Made by a program: the position numbers and the translations under genes
The notes under the pieces: generated by a model
The model's database searches: none
Seen by the model: the letters and a program-made list of their open reading frames with translations, nothing else
Told to the model about the DNA's origin: nothing
Assembly: GCA_026989265.1 (NCBI GenBank)
Contig: JALSJP010000016.1
Location: 1 to 64,000, forward strand
Direction: 5' to 3'
DNA: 64,000 bases
From: Micavibrio sp.
GTDB taxonomy: Bacteria > Pseudomonadota > Alphaproteobacteria > Micavibrionales > Micavibrionaceae
Shown: positions 25,463 to 32,379 of the stretch, in pieces
Layout: every line of letters starts with the position of its first letter
How positions within the stretch are numbered: the first letter of the stretch is position 1

Positions 25463-25951
25463 ATGAGAAGAGTGCAGCATTTTTTAAAAAAATCGTATAA
25501 TACTAGATGGATGAAAAATAATCCTGATGCATTAGCTGTAACTAAAAGCGATTTGCTCGGTAGTTTATGGCGCGATACCATTAGTACTGTTAATGATAAT
25601 GGCAGTGGTATTGTGCTTATGTTGAAAGGTGATATGATAGGGGTAATTGTTCCAGAATCTTTGTTACGTGAGTTTTATAATAATATTAATAATCCAGAAG
25701 AAAGTGATGCTGTCACATATGTAACGAAAAGTGAATTAAAGAATAATTTTGAAGCTTGTGCCAATCGCCTTAGTTTAGGGGAAAACTTAATCGTTTTGGA
25801 TGAAAATGAAGAGCCTTTATTTGGTGTTGCCTGTAGAGAATTTTCAACTTTTATAAAAATAAATCAAAAAAATATTGTTATATTTAAGGAACATGTTTTT
25901 GATGATAGTGACAGCACTCATCAAGACCCGCTTAGTGATTTATCATATTAA
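25463..25951 (+). CDS. Protein with two tandem Phd/YefM antitoxin-like domains
   Basis: A 162-aa protein whose two halves look alike: AVTKSDLLGSLWRDTISTVN...GIVLMLKGDMIGVIVPESLL (about residues 25-72) and YVTKSELKNNFEACANRLSL...NLIVLDENEEPLFGVACREF (about 89-133). Each has the Phd/YefM antitoxin outline: a Thr/Ser-rich strand, a helix starting S-(D/E)-L, a strand ending in a hydrophobic turn, and a G-x-(I/A) strand. No toxin gene adjoins it: upstream is rsmA and downstream is the convergent gmk. It has its own TTGACA promoter. It could be a domesticated regulator or a remnant of a toxin-antitoxin locus. The family call rests on pattern only. Confidence 0.5.
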   Translation: MRRVQHFLKKSYNTRWMKNNPDALAVTKSDLLGSLWRDTISTVNDNGSGIVLMLKGDMIGVIVPESLLREFYNNINNPEESDAVTYVTKSELKNNFEACANRLSLGENLIVLDENEEPLFGVACREFSTFIKINQKNIVIFKEHVFDDSDSTHQDPLSDLSY

Positions 25952-26589
25952 AGCCCGTCTTTAAGACCGCGCACGAAGCTAGACATTCCCACTATTCTGC
26001 GGCGCTTTATGCGCTCTGCATCTAATATGGTTTGAGCCTTGCTAATAGCTTCATCAATATCATTATTTATAATAACATAATCGTATTCGGTGTAATGAGA
26101 CATTTCATCTGCCGCCTTTGACATGCGCCCTCTTATATCGCTATCCGATTCAAGAGTGTCTTTTGAGCGATTGCGCAAACGAGTTTCTAAGGCTGAGCGC
26201 GTGGGGGGAAGGATAAAAACAGTTACAAGATCTTCACGAGCAATCTCGGATAGTTGCTGCGTCCCTTGCCAATCAATATCAAATATTACATCTTTCCCCT
26301 CGGATAATGCTTTGTCAATTGGCGCGCGCGGCGTTCCATAGTAATTATCAAATACTTTTGCATGTTCAAGCATTTCATTATTATCAATCATGTTGCGGAA
26401 TTCTTCGGGATTTATAAAATAATAGTCTTGTGAATGGACTTCGCCAGCGCGCCTTTTACGCGTTGTAGCAGAAACCGAAATTATCAAATTATCATTATTT
26501 TTCAATAAAGAGCGCGTGATCGTTGTTTTACCAGCTCCCGAAGGTGATGACATAACATACATTAATCCGCGTCTTTTTATATTATCCAA
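25948..26589 (-). CDS. gmk: Guanylate kinase
   Basis: Phosphorylates GMP and dGMP to the diphosphates, an essential step in nucleotide supply. In the 213-aa protein, the P-loop MSSPSGAGKTTITRSLL (about residues 13-29), the GMP-binding ATTRKRRAGEVHSQDYYFIN, the YYGTPRAPIDKAL block and the lid region RLRNRSKDTLESDSDIRGRM are all present. Normal length. It is convergent with the Phd-like gene, overlapping by 4 bp. In many relatives gmk lies near rsmA in the same orientation; here it is inverted. Confidence 0.96.
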   Translation of the reverse strand: MDNIKRRGLMYVMSSPSGAGKTTITRSLLKNNDNLIISVSATTRKRRAGEVHSQDYYFINPEEFRNMIDNNEMLEHAKVFDNYYGTPRAPIDKALSEGKDVIFDIDWQGTQQLSEIAREDLVTVFILPPTRSALETRLRNRSKDTLESDSDIRGRMSKAADEMSHYTEYDYVIINNDIDEAISKAQTILDAERIKRRRIVGMSSFVRGLKDGL

Positions 26590-26681
26590 AATATTATCTT
26601 TCTGCTTTTATTTTAATAATATAAACACGGAATGACTTAAGAGCAATTCCAAAGTTATAAATTTACACAGAACATGGAAAA

Positions 26682-26707
26682 CTGTCCGTTAAACTGTTGC
26701 CACATCA
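26682..26707. repeat. IS3-type terminal repeat remnant
   Basis: CTGTCCGTTAAACTGTTGCC followed by ACATCA. It matches 21 of 26 positions of the terminal sequence next to the IS3 pseudogene at 29605-29630, in the same orientation. No transposase is left at this copy. It marks the left side of the two-glycosyltransferase block. Confidence 0.55.
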
Positions 26708-26810
26708 CACACAAAAAAACTACCAAAACAATTTACATTAGATTATTCACTTTCTGCCTTTAATAAGATTTTAAGTAATCTAAACTAAATAATTGATTTT
26801 GATTAAAAAA

Positions 26811-26848
26811 TAGGGGCTGACACCTAATATATGAAATGCTCATTTATT
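26811..26848. repeat. Copy of the IS630-type element end
   Basis: TAGGGGCTGACACCTAATAT, then AAATGCT and ATTTATT. It matches 18 of 20 positions of the element end at 13567-13586 and continues similar beyond. The rest of the 26590-26905 gap is A+T-rich with no ORF that looks genuine. Confidence 0.6.
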
Positions 26849-26905
26849 CTCCTTATATAAAATATAGACTTTCCAAAGACAAAAAATACCCCTATTTTAA
26901 TTTCT

Positions 26906-28102
26906 ATGAATAATGATTCCTTAAATCCTGTAATAATGCAGATCATCCCTGAGCTTGGCGCAGGCGGGGCAGAGCAGGGCTGTATAGATATAGCCACAGA
27001 AATAGTAAAAGCAGGCGCAAAAGCTATTATTGTTTCAAATGGAGGATACCGCGTATCTGAGCTAGCGCGTAATGGCGCAATCCACATTGATATGCCAGTA
27101 CATAGCAAAAACCCGCTTATAATGTGGAAAAATATTTCTCGCCTTCGCAAGATTATAAAACGCCACAATGTTGGGATAGTCCATGCCAGAAGCCGCGCCC
27201 CCGCATGGAGCGCATGGCGAGCTTGCAAAGGCACTGATGCTCACTTTATGACCACATGTCACGCACCTTATAATATAAATAACGAGGCGAAGCGTATATA
27301 TAACGGCTCTATCGCAAATGGAGAGCTTATAATCGCCATATCTGAATATGTAGCGCAATATCTAATTGATAATTACTCAGTAGAGCCAGAGCGAATTCGC
27401 TTAATTCATCGCGGAATAGCAATAGAGCGTTTTCACCCCACAGCAGTAACGCCAGAGCGCATGATAAATCTTGCAACCCAGTGGCGAGTGCCTGATGGCG
27501 CGAATATTATCATGCTACCAGCTAGGCTTACACGGTGGAAAGGTCACCATATTTTAATAGATGCGCTTGAAAAGCTAAACCGTGATGATGTGTTTTGCGT
27601 CATTATAGGCTCTGATCAGGGGCGGTTCGAATATCGCAAAGAGCTAGAGACTGCAATAGAAGAAAAAAACCTTAGTGCGCAGGTGCGTATTATCGACCAG
27701 TGCGACGATATGCCCGCGGCTTATATGCTCTCAACCGTTGTTGTTTCTGCATCTACTGATCCCGAAGGGTTTGGGCGCGTACCAGTAGAAGCGCAAGCAA
27801 TGGGCAAACCAATAATAGCAAGCGATCATGGCGGAGCGCGTGAGACAATCTTGCGCGGCGAGACAGGCTGGCACGTTCCTCCATCAGATTCGGACGCGCT
27901 TGCTAGGGCTATTAATGAGGCATTATCTCTAGATTCAACGCAAAGAGCTGTTCTAGCAACAAAATCAATGGCTCATATTGCGCAAAACTTTACCAAAGAT
28001 ATTATGGCAGATAAAACGCTTGGCGTTTATGCGGAGCTTTTACAAAAATCAATAATAACGCAAAAGCCCTCAAACCCATTGCAACGCGCAAAAGCAGGTT
28101 AA
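26906..28102 (+). CDS. Glycosyltransferase family 4 (GT-B fold)
   Basis: A 398-aa GT-B sugar transferase, probably cytosolic at the inner membrane face, acting on LPS core or another glycoconjugate. The N-terminal domain starts IMQIIPELGAGGAEQGCIDI with the GGAE motif typical of GT4. The C-terminal domain has NIIMLPARLTRWKGHHILID (about residue 205) and the E-x7-E block DPEGFGRVPVEAQAMGKPII (about 285). GT9 gene 5 bp downstream. The pair is flanked by insertion-sequence remnants. The donor and acceptor sugars cannot be read from the sequence. Confidence 0.9.
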   Translation: MNNDSLNPVIMQIIPELGAGGAEQGCIDIATEIVKAGAKAIIVSNGGYRVSELARNGAIHIDMPVHSKNPLIMWKNISRLRKIIKRHNVGIVHARSRAPAWSAWRACKGTDAHFMTTCHAPYNINNEAKRIYNGSIANGELIIAISEYVAQYLIDNYSVEPERIRLIHRGIAIERFHPTAVTPERMINLATQWRVPDGANIIMLPARLTRWKGHHILIDALEKLNRDDVFCVIIGSDQGRFEYRKELETAIEEKNLSAQVRIIDQCDDMPAAYMLSTVVVSASTDPEGFGRVPVEAQAMGKPIIASDHGGARETILRGETGWHVPPSDSDALARAINEALSLDSTQRAVLATKSMAHIAQNFTKDIMADKTLGVYAELLQKSIITQKPSNPLQRAKAG

Positions 28103-28107
28103 TTAAT

Positions 28108-29025
28108 ATGAATAAAATATTGGTAATAAAATTAAGCGCACTAGGGGATTTTATGCAAACCCTAGGGGCTATGGCGGCAATAAGAAAGCATCATCCCGAT
28201 GCTCATGTAACATTATTAACAACCAAGCCGTTCAAAGGCTTTGCTGAAAAATGCGGCTATTTTGATGAAATATTTATCGATACAAGACCAAAATTTTTCA
28301 ATATTTTAGAAATATATAATTTTAGAAAAAAACTAATTAAAGCAAATTTCACGCGCATATATGATTTGCAAAATAACAACCGCACCTATCTTTACTCCAA
28401 ATTCTTTTCAAAAAAAATTGAGTGGGTTGGGACAAAAAAAGCTATCTTTAATAAAAATAAAACAGAGCAAAAAATACACGCTTTTGAAAAGCGCAAACAA
28501 ATGCTTGAACATGCTGGAATTAAAAATATAAAAATTGATAATCTTGAATGGATGAAAGAAGATATTTCATCATTTGATCTAAAACCTCCATATATAATAT
28601 TTGTCGCAGGCTGCGCCCCGCAGCATCCACAAAAACGCTGGCCTATGGAAAAATATGGAGAGCTTGCATGTAAATTAACCGATATGGGCTATCAAATTAT
28701 CCTACTTGGCACAGCAGCAGAAAAAGGCGTGACCGACGCTATACATGAAATATGCCCTAAATCCCTTAATTTAACGGGCAAAACTTCTTTATTCCAAATC
28801 GCAGCCATTGCTCATGACGCGGTGGGCGCAGTTGGAAATGATACAGGCCCAATGCATATTATCGCCCCAACGGGCTGTCCAACACTTGCGCTATTTTCAT
28901 CAAGCAGTAATCCAATACGCCACGCTCCCATGGGCGACAACGTATCAACATTGCAAAAAGATAATTTAGATGAATTGGAAGTAGATAAAGTGTTAAGTGA
29001 AGTTAAATGTTTACATAATAACTAA
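28108..29025 (+). CDS. Glycosyltransferase family 9 (heptosyltransferase-like)
   Basis: A 305-aa member of the ADP-heptose:LPS heptosyltransferase family. The N-terminus MNKILVIKLSALGDFMQTLG carries the family's LGD motif; the C-terminal domain has FVAGCAPQHPQKRWPMEKYG (about residues 165-185) and the catalytic-site block GNDTGPMHIIAPTGCPTLAL (about 245). It probably adds a heptose or related sugar to LPS core together with the GT4 upstream, to which it is closely spaced (5 bp). Only 0.1 kb downstream is the decayed IS3 element. Confidence 0.9.
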   Translation: MNKILVIKLSALGDFMQTLGAMAAIRKHHPDAHVTLLTTKPFKGFAEKCGYFDEIFIDTRPKFFNILEIYNFRKKLIKANFTRIYDLQNNNRTYLYSKFFSKKIEWVGTKKAIFNKNKTEQKIHAFEKRKQMLEHAGIKNIKIDNLEWMKEDISSFDLKPPYIIFVAGCAPQHPQKRWPMEKYGELACKLTDMGYQIILLGTAAEKGVTDAIHEICPKSLNLTGKTSLFQIAAIAHDAVGAVGNDTGPMHIIAPTGCPTLALFSSSSNPIRHAPMGDNVSTLQKDNLDELEVDKVLSEVKCLHNN

Positions 29026-29116
29026 TGCCCTGCTATAAAACCATCTTATTGAATTATAATTTTAAAAAATGGTGGTAATACTCCCATTTTTAACAGCTAT
29101 TAAAAGTAGAAACTTG

Positions 29117-29569
29117 TTAAGCTACCATGGGCAAGTCCATAGCTATTTTTTGTGCTGGTGTAATACCACCGATAGCCATATTAGGTCTTTCGTTATTATA
29201 TGTCCATAGGAATTGAGTTGCATCATTTTGAACATCCTGAATATCCTTGTAAATATGCTGATTAAGCCAGTCATAGCGTACAGTTCGGTTGTATCGTTCG
29301 ACGTAGCCATTTTATTGCGGATTGCCAGGCTGGATAAATTCTAGCTGTATATCATGTTTTTCTGCCCAGTTTGCAAGCCTTGCTTTCACGGAGGCAAAGC
29401 ACGCCGCTGCTTTTTTTAATATATCACGCTCCAACTTAACCCTTGAAAGCTCTTTCTTTAAGCGCCTGATCTCTTCAGAGGCAGGCTCTTTTGCGCGACC
29501 AGGCACCTTATCTGACCCTGAAGATTCCCTGAATTCTGCGGAATACTGCTTGTATTTTCTTTATGACAT
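29117..29569 (-). pseudogene. IS3-family transposase remnant (orfA/orfB with internal deletions)
   Basis: From a minus-strand ATG at 29569 the frame reads MS-stop-RKYKQYSAEFRE, then KVPGRAKEPASEEIRRLKKE and LSRVKLERDILKKAAA, typical of IS3 OrfA. It then jumps into the OrfB integrase: LANWAEKHDIQLEFIQPGNP, a stop, NGYVERYNRTVRYDWLNQHI, and TQFLWTYNNERPNMAIGGIT ending at 29117. Most of OrfA and about two thirds of OrfB are deleted, and there are two in-frame stops, so it is inactive. Confidence 0.85.
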
Positions 29570-29604
29570 TGTTTCTATTCCTTGTTTTAGACTTTATACA
29601 TTTT

Positions 29605-29630
29605 CTGTCCGGAATAGTGTAGCCACATCA
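29605..29630. repeat. Terminal repeat of the IS3 remnant
   Basis: CTGTCCGGAATAGTGTAGCC followed by ACATCA, 36 bp outside the orfA start of the IS3 remnant. This is the position expected for the element's terminal inverted repeat. A related end in the same orientation is at 26682-26707. The matching opposite end, expected near 29050, is not recognisable. Confidence 0.6.
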
Positions 29631-29762
29631 AAATGTTCTATAACCCTAAAAGAAAACATGGTAACAATAATATGTTGTCGCCTATAGATTTTGAGCAACA
29701 ACACAATTCGAAGCAATAAGGTGTCCTACTTTATAGTGGCACATCAATATTTGGGAAGTTAG

Positions 29763-29786
29763 GAAGATGGATTCGAATCCACCTTC
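29763..29786. repeat. 24-bp near-perfect palindrome upstream of ilvN
   Basis: GAAG-A-TGGATTCGAATCCA-C-CTTC: a self-complementary 14-mer extended on both sides by a 4-bp arm with one mismatch, followed by ATTTTAT, ending 20 bp before the ilvN start. It could be a terminator of a lost upstream gene, a dimeric-regulator site, or a tRNA T-arm scrap (it contains GATTCGAATC). Confidence 0.5.
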
Positions 29787-29805
29787 ATTTTATAGGTGAA
29801 AAATA

Positions 29806-30372
29806 ATGAGCAAATCAGAAACTAAAAAAATCAGCAAAAGCGTTTATGCGCAAGCCCCAACTCAAAAATCGGATGAATCGCATATTATTGCTATCCTAGT
29901 AAAGAATGAATCAGGGGTTTTGGCGCGTGTTATTGGGCTATATTCTGGTCGTGGTTATAATATTGAGAGCCTAACCGTTGCTGAGACCAACCAGAGCGAG
30001 CATTTATCGCGCATAACTATAGTTTGCAAAGGGACGCCATCAGTTATCGAACAAATAAAGTTGCAGCTAGCACGATTAGTTCCAGTATTAGAAGTGTCAG
30101 ACCTTACCGTTGAGTGTGCATATATAGAGCGTGAGTTAGCATTGGTAAAAGTAGCTTGCACAGGTGATAAACGCATTGAAGCTCTGCGGAGCGCTGATAT
30201 TTTCCGCGCCCGCGCGGTCGATAGCACGTTAGAATCATTCATCTTTGAAATAACTGGTACAGCTGATAAAATAAACGCTTTCATAGATATAATGACTCCA
30301 TTAGGGTTGGTTGATGTTAGCAGAACTGGCGTTGCTGCAATATCTAGAGGCAAAGACGCAATGGGAGCGTAA
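29806..30372 (+). CDS. ilvN: Acetolactate synthase small (regulatory) subunit
   Basis: The regulatory subunit that confers valine feedback on acetolactate synthase, the first common step of branched-chain amino acid synthesis. The 188-aa protein has an N-terminal ACT domain (IIAILVKNESGVLARVIGLY, YNIESLTVAETNQSEHLSRI; about residues 25-100) and a C-terminal ALS_ss domain (YIERELALVKV..., DIFRARAVDSTLESFIFEIT). It is longer than E. coli IlvN and matches the IlvH-like alphaproteobacterial form. The catalytic ilvB gene is not upstream as usual; an IS3 scar is there instead. ilvC follows 89 bp downstream. Confidence 0.94.
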   Translation: MSKSETKKISKSVYAQAPTQKSDESHIIAILVKNESGVLARVIGLYSGRGYNIESLTVAETNQSEHLSRITIVCKGTPSVIEQIKLQLARLVPVLEVSDLTVECAYIERELALVKVACTGDKRIEALRSADIFRARAVDSTLESFIFEITGTADKINAFIDIMTPLGLVDVSRTGVAAISRGKDAMGA

Positions 30373-30404
30373 AAATATTTGCAAAGGTTTTGCTTGATTA
30401 TTAA

Positions 30405-31529
<1,125 letters not shown>

Positions 31530-31554
31530 TCATTACAGATGTTTAAGCAACCTT

Positions 31555-31583
31555 AAAGTCCTGTAATATTGCAGGACTTTTTT
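31555..31583 (+). terminator. Rho-independent terminator after ilvC
   Basis: AAAGTCCTG / CAGGACTTT stem with an 8-nt A+T loop, followed by TTTT. It ends only 1-2 bp before the first possible start of the permease gene, so that gene must have weak read-through or an internal promoter, or it starts at the ATG at 31597. Confidence 0.85.
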
Positions 31584-31584
31584 A

Positions 31585-32379
31585 ATGGGTGAAACAATGC
31601 TAGATCCTTTATACCAAAGTGAATTTTTTATAATTTATGCCGCAATAGCTGCATTTTTAACAGGTCTAATAACTGCTATGGGCGGGTCTGGCGGTCTGGT
31701 TATAACGCCGTTTCTTATATCATCAGGTTTGCCCATTCATTTAGCAATAGGAACAGCAAAATTCAGCTCATTGGGTTTATGGCTTGTTACTCTATTTAAG
31801 TTTAACAAAGCCAATAAAATTGAATGGGGGTTTGTTAAAAAGCTTACTGTAATTGCGGTTGCGGGATCAATCATAGGATCATCAATAACTATAAATCTGG
31901 ATCAAAATATAATCTATTTTGTCGCAGGTATAGCCCTTATAATAATTGCACCAATAGGTATGTTGCAAACAAATATTGGTTTATTACAGGTTAAATACAG
32001 CCAAAAACGCGAAACTATCGGCTATATTCTTTACTTTTTCACTATGGTATTTGCTGGATTTTTTGGAGCGGGAGCAGGAACATTTGCGCTTATTGTGCTA
32101 ACCTCATTTCTTGGGCTTACCGCTATTCAAGCTAGCGCGACAAACATCATGCCCCTTATGTGCCTAACAATTGTGAGCTCGGCTATATTTATGTGGAATG
32201 GGTATGTCGATTATAAGCTCAGCATAATCATATTCGTAGGAATGACAATAGGTAGCTGGATAGGCTCTAACATCGCAATAAAAGGCGGGAGCAAATTAGT
32301 GAAGTATTTTGCGCTATCATTCGCCTTTATTGTTGGCGTAAAAATGCTTTTGGAAAGTTTTCATTTTGCAATCGGATAA
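31585..32379 (+). CDS. TauE/SafE family sulfite/organosulfur exporter-like permease
   Basis: A 264-aa inner-membrane protein with about eight helices in two repeats. The family's glycine-rich starts are visible: ITAMGGSGGLVITPFLISSG (about residues 25-45) with HLAIGTAKFSS, and in the second half FAGFFGAGAGTFALIVLTSF with ATNIMPLM. It probably transports a small anion; the substrate is unknown. The start may be ATG 31585 or 31597. It overlaps the convergent ccsBA by 53 bp at the 3' ends, unusual for this tightly packed but mostly non-overlapping region. Confidence 0.88.
   Translation: MGETMLDPLYQSEFFIIYAAIAAFLTGLITAMGGSGGLVITPFLISSGLPIHLAIGTAKFSSLGLWLVTLFKFNKANKIEWGFVKKLTVIAVAGSIIGSSITINLDQNIIYFVAGIALIIIAPIGMLQTNIGLLQVKYSQKRETIGYILYFFTMVFAGFFGAGAGTFALIVLTSFLGLTAIQASATNIMPLMCLTIVSSAIFMWNGYVDYKLSIIIFVGMTIGSWIGSNIAIKGGSKLVKYFALSFAFIVGVKMLLESFHFAIG

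Noticed and set aside
29760-29790. tRNA gene 3' half (GATTCGAATC T-arm-like motif)
   Set aside because: The T-loop is not preceded by the required G at the stem closing position, no acceptor, D- or anticodon arm is found upstream, and the motif is better described as a palindrome.
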